Positions 21,787-34,300 are shown, counted from the stretch's first letter. The stretch is 55,000 bases of DNA from Nymphaea colorata (GCF_008831285.2 NC_045139.1:5060704-5115703); one strand, 5' to 3'. The notes: generated by a model from the sequence alone, not told the origin. Translations and numbers: made by a program.

Positions 21787-23694
21787 GATCTTAGAATGTC
21801 ACATGACAAAGGATATTATTTGTCACATGTTCTAAGAAAATGCAACTGTCGATTCACGTACTTGTTGCGGAGTTTGAATGGACATCTTAAAAATAGACAA
21901 GTGGCATGCCATTGTTGTGGCACATGGCGCCTACTTGTTGTGCATGTGAACAAGCTGTTTGGACTGGCTCGGCTTCAATCCGAGCCTAGGTATGTCAACG
22001 GATTCGATTGGATTCTGACAATCGAATATGCTCTTAACCAGACATTTTTTCAGATGCTCATGGATTTGAATTTAGATTCAAATATGAACAAAAAAAGTCA
22101 TTTTCTAATTCAATTCTGAACCCAAAATCTAATTTCACAATCCGAATCTAATCTGAATCTGACTTTTACATTCATATCTGAATTAAATCTGAATTTTGAA
22201 CCAAATCTAGTTGATTTTTAAAATGTAAGAGTATTAGATATAAAATATTTATTTAAAACTAAATCTCAAATTAATCCGATTGGGTATTTATTTGTATCTG
22301 AATTTGAATGTATCCAAATCCAATTAATAATCAAACATTATTGTTTTTTCATATCCAATTTTTTTAGAATGGTTTAGTCGAATATCTGATTCCAATTAGA
22401 TATATTGACATTCCTAACCGACCTTCAGCAAATTCAACTCCAATTGGTCTTCAAGCCTAAACGACTGATATTTAAAGTGAGAAAAAATGTCAAACTACAA
22501 ATTTAATTAACTAAAAGTAATTTAAGAAGCCTACTAAAATGTGCCTAACTTTTATTGAAACAAAAGCATGCTGAACCCAAGAAGGAAATCTAGTTTTTCT
22601 TCCTCTATATTGCTATTGAATTATTTTTTTATTCTCTGGTGTAAATTTCTGTTGACTGTCTTGCAGTAAGCGGCTAAATAAAAAATATTCAAACATGAGA
22701 AACCAGCTAGCTGTTGCTATCTACTCAAATGGGTATGTGTATGTTAGCCTTCATATTCAAGCATATGAACAAATAAAATTTGGATAATAGATGAGTTCTA
22801 TTTTCAATCTTTGAGCTCAAATTTTCAAATCTGCCTACCAAATTATAATTTTTGGTACTAAGAAAACCTTATTTGATAGTCAAATCAAACTCATGTACAG
22901 ACCAAAAATCATTATATCAGGGTATAATATGATCTTCCAAACTAATAATAGATTTTAGAACCGCATATCTAAAATCTTAGGTTTTAAAAGCTCATGTTCA
23001 ATGCACCCCCTCAGCCTTTCTCCCTACCTTCATATGTGGATCTGAGATCAACACTTGAAGTCATACTCCACCTTCCCTCCGATTTGAGATCCATAGATAT
23101 TAGCATTCTAAATCTGCGGTTCTCAAATCTTCAGTTTGACATACCTCAGATTTATGCAACAAATCAGATTCGAGGTTATCAAACACAACCTTAGTTCACA
23201 GATGCGATCCGGTGACAGTGATTACTCTATTTTTTGACGCGTTATAGAAATAGTTGGGTGAAATCAACTTATGAAGGAAATCAATATTCGATATACTTAT
23301 AGATTAGCAACGAGAAGTTACTGTACATAATGTTTTTTTGCCTTTGGTCTCACTAACTATTAGACTTCAAAATTAGCAAATAAAAGAGGAAAAAAAGCAA
23401 ATTAATGAAAATCTATCTATATTTACGATGGTGAAAATCTATCTATAGAACGATCTGATCTGATCTGATCATGCAAATATAATAATAGCTCCATGGGCAA
23501 GCGCCACTTTAACATGTCTTCAACTCATGCTTTCCTTTCCCTTTGATGTAAAAAAAAATATACTTTTCTAAATCCATCCTTTCCTAAAAGAGCGGTCATC
23601 TGCTGATTGTTGCACAATGCAGCAAGCATTTGCGAGTGCTGGTAACCGAACTTCGGCCTAAGTGGTGGGCAAAAAATGGACAAAGTAAGGCCAT

Positions 23695-23814
23695 AAGACT
23701 ACAAGATCCAAGCCAGAGCCAAAATTTTTTTATGAGAGGGACTTAATTAAAGTTAAGACTACAAGATCCAAGCCAGAGCCAAAAATTTTTCATGAGAGGG
23801 GCTTAATTAAAGTT
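23695..23814. repeat. 60-bp tandem duplication
   Basis: Two adjacent units share 'gactacaagatccaagccag' at 23697 and 23757 with a period of exactly 60 bp. The inner 'gccagagccaaaaattttt' resembles hAT-derived 'ggcggagccaaaattttt' sequence. Confidence 0.8.
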
Positions 23815-25794
23815 CTTAAATTTTGACCTGAACCGACATATTAGTTTTCAAAATTTTTATATAGAACAGGTGATTTTTTCAAAAATTTAACATATAAATT
23901 TTTAATTTTTTTTTTGGAGGTGGGGTCATGGCTTGAGAGAAAACTAATTTAACTCCGGAGAAGAGATTGTTGGTGCTTGAGGAAGAGCAGGGCCTATTTC
24001 CCAAGGAAAACTTGTCCCAATACTCTGCAAGATCATTATTAGAACCTGCAGAGTTATATATCATGGTAAGTTGTCCTTTCTAAATGGCATTTTCATATGG
24101 AAGCAGGAGATATCATAAACTTCAATCTATTATGACCAGCAACATTGTTAGTTATTCATTTTCTTTTTCTGTCATGGTCCAAAGAGATTCACAATATCTA
24201 CCGCACCAATAAAAAGATTCTTGAATATATTTTTTCTTTTTTCCATGAAAATATATGCAAAATATCAAATTTTCTTTCCACAAAAACCTTATAACCTTTT
24301 TGTGAAAAAAAAATTAAGTACCACATGAAAGATAGCTTTTCTGTTTCAGCCATCATGAAAATGCGGTCCGCTTTCTGAAGCATTTTTCCAAGTTTATCTC
24401 AGGTAAGTATCAATTTAGAAAAAAAAAAAAAACTAATTTTTAAGCTTTGCTGAGGGAATCATTTGATATTACTGAAACTTTTTGGATATGATTTCTGTGA
24501 GAAACTTCATCTGCCATATATACTTGAAAAACAAGACATGGAATAAGGTATTAGATGCATAGTGTTCTCTTTTAATTATTTGTCTTCACTAGATCATTTA
24601 AATATTTATTCTTGTAATATGCTCCGGAAAGTGGCAGAGCGAGAAATTTAAAGTAGAAGAGGCACAAATAATGAATGAAGAAACATACATAATATTTTGA
24701 CTAATTGCATTTTCAATAATTGATCTAACCTATAAACAAGAAAAAACTTTGCAACTGACATAGAAGTTTACTCGAGAATAGAGGAGCACATGTACGTTAA
24801 TTAAAATTTCTTAACTAGGTGAGGTTGGGAACTGCCAATCTACCGATCGGAACTTTTACATTGAGATGGAGCAAAAAAAACGAGCTTAATCTACCATCCA
24901 CATGTGAAGAATGTCTATACATATCGTCCATATAAAAGTTCCACAAAAATCGAAATCGACACCACAAAAATTAGGCTGATTCATGTTAATTTCAGGAAGC
25001 CATTATGTACTACTGGATGACTCCCCGCCTTGCAAAAATTGGTATAAAATGATTATCGTATTGTTCGTTTCAGGTGGCCATTTTTGTAAATTTTGAATCA
25101 TGGCTGAAGGTATCGCTGTGTTTGAGAAAATTGTTGAAGAGCTCATTGGGCTTAACACATGAGACAGAAGTATTGTACTTGATGGACTGTTGGATCAAAG
25201 AGTTCAACGGGGTGAAAGATTGTAGTAACGATCACAAGCATAACTACTACTTGTTAATTGGGCATCTACATCCTTGAGGGTCTGTTCTGAGGCCAAGGTC
25301 TATGAGGATTGGTTCCTCAAAGGATGTTTTCAAATGAAGTTTTCAGATTCGCAGCCGCTATGAGCTGTGTGTTTGGTAAGAGGAAACTATTGGTCATCTA
25401 ATTTAGTTTTGACAACTGCATTTATGGGCATTTTATCAAGGCAGGCAGGTGTGGGCAGTTCAGCCCCACAAAGTTTCTCTAAATTTCTCATTTTTTTACT
25501 TTAACAAGGGCATCGGAAGCTTCTCGGTTCTTTCCTTTGATCGCTTTTTTTTTAATACTAAATTGAAAATTTCAAATAAAATATCCTTTACCAAATTGAA
25601 GTGCATTTTACAAAAAGTGGAATCGATCATAAAGTCCGTGGTCTGGTGAGGAAGGCGGCTTCATCACTTCCTTCGGAGAAATCTACATCCCGTAGCTGGC
25701 TAATTTCCTCCAAAGAGGAAAGCACTCAGTGGACAAAGTGCCTCAAACTCAAAGGCCAAGGAAAGTATAGTTTTCCTACCTGCGGGAGGTGAAA
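23815..25794. other. Spacer upstream of the TNL pseudogene with coding-like scraps
   Basis: Mostly AT-rich. At 25100-25162 the plus strand encodes MAEGIAVFEKIVEELIGLNT then TGA, and the same frame reopens as DRSIVLDGLLDQRVQRGERL. At 25600-25790 a frame rich in Ser/Lys is open. Both could be debris of the neighbouring resistance-gene locus, but I recognise no domain. Confidence 0.35.
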
Positions 25795-25938
25795 ATGATG
25801 GTGATTCCAGGATTGGTTATGTTGCTGATCCTGCTAACTGTTATCTTTCGCGAAGTAAGAGTTTCCTTCAAGGCCAAGACGACATCAGATACAGTTATTA
25901 GCCCTCAGAATGATTTGACATTTATGTGGAAAACGTAG
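25795..25938 (+). other. 47-codon frame with one membrane helix just before the TIR exon
   Basis: Starts MMVIPGLVMLLILLTVIF, a good single membrane helix or signal anchor, then a polar tail to a stop at 25936. Some TNL proteins have an N-terminal membrane anchor before the TIR domain, so this could be the original N-terminus, now out of frame. The TIR frame itself is open upstream only to a TGA at about 25908. Confidence 0.3.
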
Positions 25939-25988
25939 TGCGAGAGGAGCCAAAGCCATCAACACCTTCCTTATCCTCCCCAACGACC

Positions 25989-27929
25989 ATGGTGGGCTCT
26001 GAATTTGATGTTTTCCTCAGCTTTAGAGGTGAAGACACTCAGATGAGATTCACGGACCATCTATATGAGGGCTTTCGGCTGCGTGACCTTGAGAGACAGT
26101 GATGGCTTGAAAAAGGGTGAGACGATTGGGGAGCTGCTTGGATACATTGAAAAATCTAAGATCTGTAATCCCATCTTCTCCAAGGGTTATGCTGATTCAA
26201 AGTGGTGTTTAAGAAAGCTCGCCAAAGTAGTGGAGTGCAACAAAAGGGTGATCCCTGTGTTCTTTGATGTGGATCCCTCTGATGTTAAGAGTCAGAGCGG
26301 TGAGTTTGCTTCAGCATTTAAGAAGCATGAATCCAAGCGGACGGTGAGGCAGGAAGAGGTGATAACGTGGAGGGAAGCATTAACAAAAGTAGGAAATATC
26401 TCTGGTTTCACTCTCAAGGACACTAATGGGTATGTTTGATAGTAATTTTCTCTCCCACTTTAAACATTTGATTATGCTTTCATGATCTCTCTCTTTTTCT
26501 TTTCTTATGGATATTTTGTTGATGATTAACCAGTTTTGGCTTCCTTGTTAAACTAGTACAAAATAGTTCCCTTTTTATTACAAAAGAGAAAAGGACAAAT
26601 TTGATAAATGAATTTCTTCAACCGACTTAAGTGAATGGGCCAACTTTTTCTATGCTGTAGAAGATGTTAATAATACAATAGTTTCGTTAGGCTGACTTCC
26701 TTGTGATGTAAAAATTCCTTTTAAGCTATATATACCTTTTTCCATCATGCTGGTTTCTTTAATTTCATCTTTGCTCCTTTGCAGGTACGAGGGGAAGCTT
26801 CTACAAATTATTGTGAAGAAGATTCTAACTGAAGTGAACCCACATCATCTACATGTGGGTGAATCCCACCTCGAGAAACTTAGGATGGTCTTGGATGTGA
26901 AGGCTAATGAAGTTCGGATGATCGGCATCCATGGAATGGGCGGCATCGGAAAGACCACCTTGTCAAAGCTGTCCACAATAAATTTTCTTTTGAACTTGAA
27001 GCTTGTAGCTTTCTTTCTAATGTCCGGGAAGCATCCCTATCTAAGGGGATTTTGTCACTTCAACAACAGTTGCTTAAGGACATATTCCAATCTGATGAAA
27101 CTATTACAGATGAGAGCAAGGGAACTCAACTCATCAAAAATAAAATCGGCACGAAGAAAGTTCTTTTCATTCTTGATGGCGTCGATAGCAAGGATCAGCT
27201 TCGTGCATTGGTTGGCAGCCGAGATTGGTTTAGAGAGGGAAGCAGGATTGTAATCACAACAAGAGATACAAAACCCTTGACTAATCTTAGAGTGAAGGAT
27301 TAAGCCATTATGATTCCATGAAGTTGTTCTGCTACCATGCCTTTCGGAGTGAAAAACCGCCAAGTGAGGAATATGTCAAGATGTGTAGTGAAGCAGTGTC
27401 AAGCATTAATGGGCTGCCATTAGCACTGGAAGTCTTTGGGTCGCAGTTCTTTGACTTGAAGACTGAAAAAGAATGGACAGGTATGTTGAAACGGTTGAAG
27501 GAAAGCCAGCACTAAGAAATTTTTGAGAGGCTGAAATTGAGTTGTGATAGCCTCAATGAAAATGATAAGCAGGTGTTCTTAGATATAGCTTGTTTTTTTG
27601 TTGGTAAGCGTATGAGTAGGGAATGGGAGGTAAACATCGGGACATCCCATTCGAAGTGGATGATGCGAAGCACTTTTGGGAAGAATGTCGTTTTCACCCA
27701 GAGCATGCAAGTAATGTTCTAAGGCATAAGTCTCTCATCAAAATTAATTAATAAATGCGAAGTAGACTATAGTCCTTTGGGGCCCAAGATTGGGAGGTGG
27801 TGTTTTGAAATGCATGACCAAATAAGAGATGCGGGAAGGAAAGTTGTTGAAGATAAAGAAAAAGAAAAGAAATCATGTAGCCTGCTGTGGAACAATCCCA
27901 AAGTAGTAAAGACTTTGCGAAAACAGATG
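25989..27929 (+). pseudogene. TIR-NB-ARC resistance gene relic (TNL), no LRR
   Basis: Two exons follow normal TNL structure. Exon 1 (25989-26429) encodes the TIR domain: SEFDVFLSFRGEDTQ, then after a frameshift RDSDGLKKGE, SKGYADSKWCL and VIPVFFDVDPSDV. The intron is 26430-26784 (GT...AG). Exon 2 (26785-27929) encodes NB-ARC: P-loop GMGGIGKTT (26933-26959), kinase-2 KKVLFILDGVD, RNBS-B GSRIVITTRD, GLPLALEVFG, VFLDIACFFVGK and MHDQIRDAGRKVVED, ending at the usual donor 'atg|gtatgt'. Damage: frameshift in the TIR near 26085; frameshift at about 26963 straight after the P-loop; deletion/frameshift near 27300 removing part of RNBS-C; TAA at 27513; frameshift near 27640; TAA at about 27748. No LRR exon is visible to 29.2 kb. 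A living copy would be an intracellular immune receptor that binds ATP/ADP; this one cannot make it. Confidence 0.9.
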
Positions 27930-29214
27930 GTATGTAAGCTTCTTCTTTTCGACCACTCAATAAATTATGATTTGAACCGTTGTATTGCATCTTGCGTACC
28001 AGCTTTCCTTCATTCTTTTTTTCTGTTTTTTGAAAAAACTATCCATACTATGAAGACCCAATTACCTTTGCTAACAATTTAATTATCTTTCCTAACAAGC
28101 AATAAGCATGGATGTGCTGGAAAGTAAACCAATGGGTACATAATTAAGTAAAATGCTTAACATATAAAAGAAATATGCAAGACATGTGCATAAGAAATTA
28201 TTTTGTTTTCAAAACTCTATTTACGTTTTTAATTTTTACAATAAATCCCTACCAAAGTGCTTGCTTTACCTTCTCTGAACTTACGATTGAGTAATGAGGG
28301 TTTGAAAGAGCACTTCACTCTTACTTTCTCTCCAATTTACACAATAACAATTTTGTTGTTTAGCCAAATACAAAAGAAACAGACTGAAATATCACTAGGT
28401 TTTATCTTCTAAGGCTAACGACCCCAAGTCAAATGAAAATCATGAGCAGAAAAAATTAAGAAAAACATGAAATTTACTTTTAAAATAATTATTTGTATTT
28501 AAGCTTCACCTTTGCCAACATATAAAAGTGTTGCATGTTGGTAATAACTGCGTGGGAGCATTTTGTATTTGCAAGTGTACTAAACAACAATAAAGGGGAA
28601 AATTTCATTTAGAACTCCACTTTTTTGTTGTTTTTCATTTATAAGCTTATTCCTGCAAACCACTTGATGGATGGTAGGCCGCCTTCCTTTTGTTGACCAA
28701 ACCATCAATCAAAATAATGAAGGTTAGGGCTTACAGTATATCATTTTATTGATCATATTTCATTTTTGCGGACAGCAGCATAAGAAGAAACCAAACTTTT
28801 GTTGAAATTTGATTACTTCCCAATGGAAACCTAAAATTTTGCATTAGAATGGCATAAACATTTAAGCACAATTCCGGGATAAGCAACTCAAGCATTTTCC
28901 CATTTTTTTTACTCTACTTTATAGAAGAAAGAAAATGACCTTGATGCCAATAACTTAATTGTCAATCATTGTCAATTTATTAAAGCGGTAAAGGCTCTCT
29001 CTTTGTAATTGTTAGTAAAAGTGAATAATAGCAAGATATTAGAAATCTACGCTTGTGTTTAGAATTACAGCCCCAAGGATAATTGGAAATTAAATTTACT
29101 ACAAGAAAACTACGGAAAACCATGAAAAAAGATACTTTTGTCCTTTATTCTACATAGAAGAATTTAAGTATTGCTTCTTTACCATTTTTTTGAAGATTGT
29201 AGCTAGAACACAAG
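27930..29214. other. AT-rich spacer where LRR exons would be expected
   Basis: No leucine-rich repeat pattern (LxxLxxLxL) is visible in any frame, and the sequence is AT-rich with short frames only. Either the third intron continues beyond recognisable decay or the LRR part was lost by deletion or rearrangement next to the palindromic array. Confidence 0.5.
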
Positions 29215-30345
29215 CATCAAGGCCTCTACAAGGAGATAACCCTCAACTTGTGCAGACCAGCAGAACTCTCCCCACCAGCTATCTCCTTGTAGAGGTCTAG
29301 TCTCCCCAACAGCTATCTCCCTAGCAGACGAGGATCCATCTCGTCCACAGAATAGCTGCTATGGAGATCAGGCTCCCCAGCAGACGAGGATCCATCTCGT
29401 CCACAGAATAGCTGCTGGGGAGATAGCTGCTAGGGAGATCAGGCCTCTGCAAGGAGATAGCTGCTGGGGAGAGTTCTGTTGGTCTGCACACAAGTTCAGG
29501 GTCTGCAAGGATATAACCTTGAACTTGTGCAGGCCAGCAGAACCCTCCCCAGCAGTTATCTCCTTGCAGAGGCCTGATCTCCCCAGCAGCTATCTCCCTA
29601 GCAGCTATTCTAGAATAGCTGCTAGGGAGATAGCTGCTGGGGAGATCAGGCCTCTGCAAGGAGATAGCTGCTGGGGAGAGTTTTGTTGGTCTGCACAAGT
29701 TCAGGGTCTGCAAGGAAATAACCTTAAACTTGTGCAGACCAGCAGAACTCTCCACAGTAGCTATCTCCTTGTAGAGGCCTGATCTCCCTAGCAGACGAGG
29801 ATCCATCTCGTGCACAGAATGGCTGCTGGGGTGATAGCTGCTAGGAAGATCAGGCTTCTGCAAGGAGATAGCTGCTGGGAGAGTTCTGGTGGTCTGCACA
29901 AGTTTAGGGTATGCAAGGAGATAACCCTGAACTTGTGCAGACCAGCAGAACTCTTCCCAGCAGCTATCTCCTTGCAATGCCTGATCTCCCTAGTAGCTAT
30001 CTCCCCAAAAGACGAGGATCCATCTCATCCACAGAATAGCTGCTAGGGAGATAGCTACTGGGGAGATCAGGCCTCTGCATGGAGATAGCTGCTGGGGAGA
30101 TCAGGCCTCTGCAAGGAGATAGCTGCTGGGGAGATCAGGCCTCTGCAAGGAGATAGCTGCTGGGGAGAGTTCTGTTGGTCTGCACAGGTTTAGGGTCTGC
30201 AAGGAGATAACCATGAACTTGTGCAGACCAGCAAAACTCTCCCTAGCTGCTATCTCCTTGCAGAGGCCTAATCTCCCCAGCAGCTATCTCCCCAGCAGAC
30301 GAGGATCTATCTCGTCCATAGAATAGCTGCTGGGGAGAAAGCCAA
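29215..30345. repeat. Array of self-complementary (palindromic) repeats
   Basis: About 1.1 kb is built from a few motifs in both orientations: 'gagatagctgctgggga' and its complement 'tccccagcagctatctc', 'aggcctctgcaaggagata' and its complement, and a dyad in which 'cacaagttcaggg' is answered about 20 bp later by 'aacttgtgcagacc'. Dyad centres lie near 29505, 29710, 29913 and 30200, with a partial one near 29245, spaced 203-286 bp. A second class of centre is the perfect palindrome 'tagcagctattctagaatag' region at 29604-29632 and others built on 'gacgaggatccatctcgtc'. GC content is clearly above the flanks. No coding function is likely, although frames stay open because of the repetition. Confidence 0.9.
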
Positions 30346-30559
30346 GCGTTACAGAAGGTTTTCGGACTACGAGGGGCGAGCCGGAGGTTGAGGGGGTGCC
30401 CATGGGTGCAGCTGCATTCCGTCTGAGGCATGTAAGCACACATATAAAAACGTGGGCATTGAAGTTGCACTTCTGGCTGCTGTAGATTGTGACCCTGCAA
30501 TGCCCATCCCATATGTCGCAGTTGAAGCTCCTGTCGTAGATGAAGCTCCTCTCCTATAG
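30346..30559 (+). other. Coding-like fragment, unidentified
   Basis: Just after the palindromic array the sequence is less AT-rich. A frame at 30449-30559 reads NVGIEVALLAAVDCDPAMPI and continues to end in VVDEAPLL before a TAG. In another frame 30350-30430 reads TEGFRTTRGEPEVEGVPMG and is followed by a plausible donor 'cat|gtaagc'. This looks like the tail of a protein gene or captured exons, but I recognise no family and no start. Confidence 0.3.
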
Positions 30560-30561
30560 AT

Positions 30562-31324
30562 GTCGGGCTCCTGAAAGATGGAGCTGGTGGTGATAGTGTG
30601 CAGGGTGCCTAAGTTTTATTAGATTGTCACGTTTTTTGTAAAGAAATGTGTATTAAAGGTAGTGGCAGAGCCAGAAAAGTTTTCTGGAGGGGGCACCCAT
30701 TCATAGATTTTCACATACTAAGTGACACTCGGATATAGAACAAAGCAAATATTTGAAGATACTAATGCAAAAATAAACAAACATTGAGGGATGTTTGGCG
30801 AAGCATTGATCTCATTATTCGTCAAGCGCGATTCAGATCGCCAAACAAAAATCCTTCATAAATTAGACAAATTTGAAAATTGAGATTCACTACAAGAAAA
30901 ATCCAATAGGTTAGGTGCTATCAGATTCACCGCTTCTTCTTAAGTTTCTACAAATAGTTAAGAAAAGAAACAAATAAGCATAGCAGAAGGCAGGAGCAGC
31001 AGACGGAGGAGATGGAAACGAAGAGTTGCGCCGAAGCAGAGAGATTAGATTAAACGCCAGACTCTCGGACATTTACCCTGCCACCAGCGATTCCGGTGTT
31101 GGCTTGGAACTCTTGGTTGAAGTCTTGAAGAGAAAATCTCTGAACCAAATGCTTGCAGAATTTTCCACGATAAACGGAGGCACTAACCACGCGTGGAGGA
31201 TGGAGCATAACAAGGGAAAATGGGCTGGAGGCAAAGGAAAGTGGTGGGACGCGACCCAATTGTGGCATGGGCTAGCTCCTCTACTGTATGGAGCTATCTT
31301 GGGCTGGCGTGGGCAAGCGCCCAC
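30562..31324. other. Spacer with hAT-like motif and a 138-codon frame
   Basis: At 30660 'gtagtggcagagccag' followed by 'gagggggcaccc' resembles decayed hAT ends. A plus-strand frame opens at 31026 (MRRSREIRLNARLSDIYP) and runs to 31442, into the GC-rich module of R copy D. Its first 60 codons (GVGLELLVEVLKRKSLNQML) have a protein-like composition but no recognised domain, and the rest is repeat. I treat it as a possible captured exon only. Confidence 0.35.
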
Positions 31325-34300
31325 GCCATCGTGTGCCACCTGGGACACGAGGACGCACAAGGGTCGTGGCCAACGCGTCCCCTTTACGGGATTCGATCCC
31401 CTGTCCATCGGGACACTCCGAGCAGAGAGCGACTTGACCTGAGAGACTCAGGCGGGACACCGTTAAGAGACCTCGGCGGGACACGACCAGCGGTAAGGCA
31501 GGACGCGATTACAAGCGGGACACGCGATGGCCAATCGAGTCGATTTCACGAGATTCGTTGGCCCGGTGAGTCGCGACATGCCGAGCAAGGTGTCGACACT
31601 TCGTAGGGAGAATAACCGGACACGGGTCCGGGTTTGTAAAGCGGTTTGGTCCGCCAATTTTGTAATGCTTCAAGCGCGTGGGTTTTTGTGGGGATTCTGG
31701 ACTGGGTCCGGACCCGTTCTTCTTGAGTCTTAGCTTTAGGACCCGGGTCCCATCGTTGTCTTCCTCCTCTCCTCTTCTTTCAAAAGGGAGGAAGTGTAAT
31801 CACCCCAAATTTTTCAAAAAAAGGGGGGCTATTAAAATTTTTGGTCTATTATTTTTAAAATAAATTTTAAATCCAAGTTTAAATCCAAAATCCAAGTTTA
31901 GATCCAAATCGAGAAATTCCAAACTCAAATTCCAAAGCCGAATTCAAATTTTGAATTTTGGCTCCAAAATTCCTTCCTCTTGGATTTAAATCATGAATTC
32001 GAATTTCAAATTTCAGCTCTAAAACTATTCCCTCTTGAATTCAAATCTTGAATTTGAATTTCGAATTTTGGCTCTAAAAAGTTTTCCCTCTTGAATTTAA
32101 ATATTGAATTCGAATTTCGAATTTTAGCTCCAAAATTCTCTAGTCCCTAATTCTCCCCTCTTGGGCAAGAGTTTGCTTTGGGAGAAACCCTAGAGCATTC
32201 TCACTTGAAGACTTAGGGTTTCTCTTGAGTTCTTTCTCTCTCCCTTTTCATCTTTCCATTTCTCTTCATCTTCAACATTTTGGGAGCTTCATTCAAGGTA
32301 AGTCTAAGATCATTCAAAGGAGGGCTTATTTCCAATATCAATCACATTCGAGGTATTTAATCTTCTTCTATTTCTATTTTCATTTCCTTCTTTTCTTTCT
32401 TCTTCATCTTCCCATGGCCATATAAAATAGCCATGAATCTCTATTTTTAGACTTAAGAGGCTATGCTCAAGTGCACCGAGAGCATGAGATGATATTTTAT
32501 TTTCATGCTTATATCATGCAATCTTTCCTTTTCATATCATCCTTTTCCTCTTGCCATCTCCCAATGGCCATGCAAGATAGCTCAAATGATCCATAATCAA
32601 GAGCTACTCTTGAGTGCACTGGGAGTATGAGCAAGACGGAACAAAATCCATATCTTCATTTATCTCCAAAAATATACTTGCTATATTGTCTTCATTCATC
32701 ATTCATGCTTGAAATGATGTTCATGCGTGATATTCTAATCTTCCATTTATGTGAGCCAATACACGATGAGAGTGAGTCTTTAGGGTTGAGATTTCTTCTT
32801 GTGACTTTTGAGGTTGGGACTTGTTTAACCCGGGAAAAACCTTCGCGAAATATGTACATGTTAATATGCATTTGCATGTCATTTTGCGCTAGTTTCTTTC
32901 TTAATCACCCCATTAGGAACCCTAACGAGTGCCTCGTTATATTGCTTGTTTTTCTTTCATATCCAATGGTGGAAGAAATATATCCCTTGTGGCAAACCAA
33001 ATCATAACATTCCATGTTTAGATATGAATCATATTTTTCAAAACATTTTCAAAAGAAACTTCTCTAATGCGGCCTTGGAGACTTAACTTAGGTTCTTGCA
33101 TGAGCCCAAGTTCCCTTCCGGCCTATATCAAAAATTGAAGTCGGCTATTTTCAATTCACTTTTTGATTTTAATATTCATGAAGACATATGTGTATATACA
33201 TGTTATATACGTATGTGTGCACATGAATATCTTTTTTTTTTCATTCTCTCTTTATGATTTAACATATCCTTTTACAAACTCTCATATACGTATATATAAA
33301 TATATATACGTGTATTCCATTTTAAATCTCTCTCTCTTTCTAAAACGATATTCTATTCTCTATTTGATTTAAGCTTCATTTTCACAATGTTTCATATACG
33401 TATCTATACATATATACATATGTATATATAAACATGTGTATGAATACGTATCTCTCTTCCTTTTAAATATTTGATTTATGATTTTCAATATTTTTTTTTT
33501 TTTCTATATCTCTTTTGGGATGTAGTCTTTCAACTTTTCCGTTCTTTCAATATCTTACCATTTAAGATTTAAATTTTTCATTTGCCGACTTTATTAAGAC
33601 CACAAACCAAGTAAAGACCCAATATTGGAATCATACTTATGGTCTACAATCCTAATCCATTTTCTAAAATTTTTCTTTCTAATAAACAAAAATCTTAGAT
33701 GTATGTGATGGTAGAAATGTCATTAGATAAATGTTGTGGTACGAATGTTTCATTCTCTTTTAATCATATAGGATCAATGCATTCATGCAAGCACAATCAC
33801 TTAATGTCACTTGTGAGCACGATCACATCTCTAAAAGAACTTAAGCAAGATGAGATTGAACTTTAAATAGGTGGTAACCGAATTAGAGCAAAATCTCAAA
33901 CCTACTTAAAGTCTTAAGAGAACACTAAAATGATTTCAAAATGACTTTTCAAGCTTTTCAATGATATTCACAAGGATTTCTTTCTAGCTTTCCCAAAACA
34001 TTTCATATTCTCTAGCAACTCTCAAAAACCTTTTCAAAAGTTTGAAACATCAAACTTTTAATATTTTTCTACACCGCATATAGGATCATAAAGATGTTTA
34101 AGTTAAAACGAAATGCATCAATGATAAACATAGCCCTTGGGTTGATTACCCCCGGTAAAGGCGCCGGGAACGGTCGATCCTCGTACCGACGGGCGAGTCT
34201 CTTTCTTTCCTATTTCAAAACAAAACCTCATTTTTCTGGAGCACTCCAAAACTAATAAAAATTTTGGGATGCAAACAGGAAGGCAGCGAGTTTGAGCTTT

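Larger units (their letters stand above)
20378..23366 (+). repeat. Inverted segmental duplication, copy 1
   Basis: It matches the reverse complement of 46282-49190 almost end to end. The left limit is at 'gatcattttggacagt' (20386; partner 49170-49186) and the right limit near 23366, where 'gttactgtacataatgtt' is matched by 46310-46330. Both copies contain the small membrane-protein gene. Copy 1 has four units of a 57-bp tandem repeat where copy 2 has two. The gene parts are nearly identical and the flanks more diverged. Confidence 0.85.

Noticed and set aside
29321-29977. 218-codon minus-strand frame in the palindromic array
   Set aside because: Built from repeated PSSY/SLQRPDL units that follow the DNA repeat, with similar frames on the opposite strand; no sign of a real protein.
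29215-30345. CRISPR array
   Set aside because: Repeats are in both orientations, spacers are not unique, and the sequence is a plant nuclear genome.
31220-31606. 128-codon plus-strand frame and several overlapping frames on both strands in the GC-rich module
   Set aside because: GC-rich repeat sequence opens many frames at once, and the same module in copy B does not keep the same frames.
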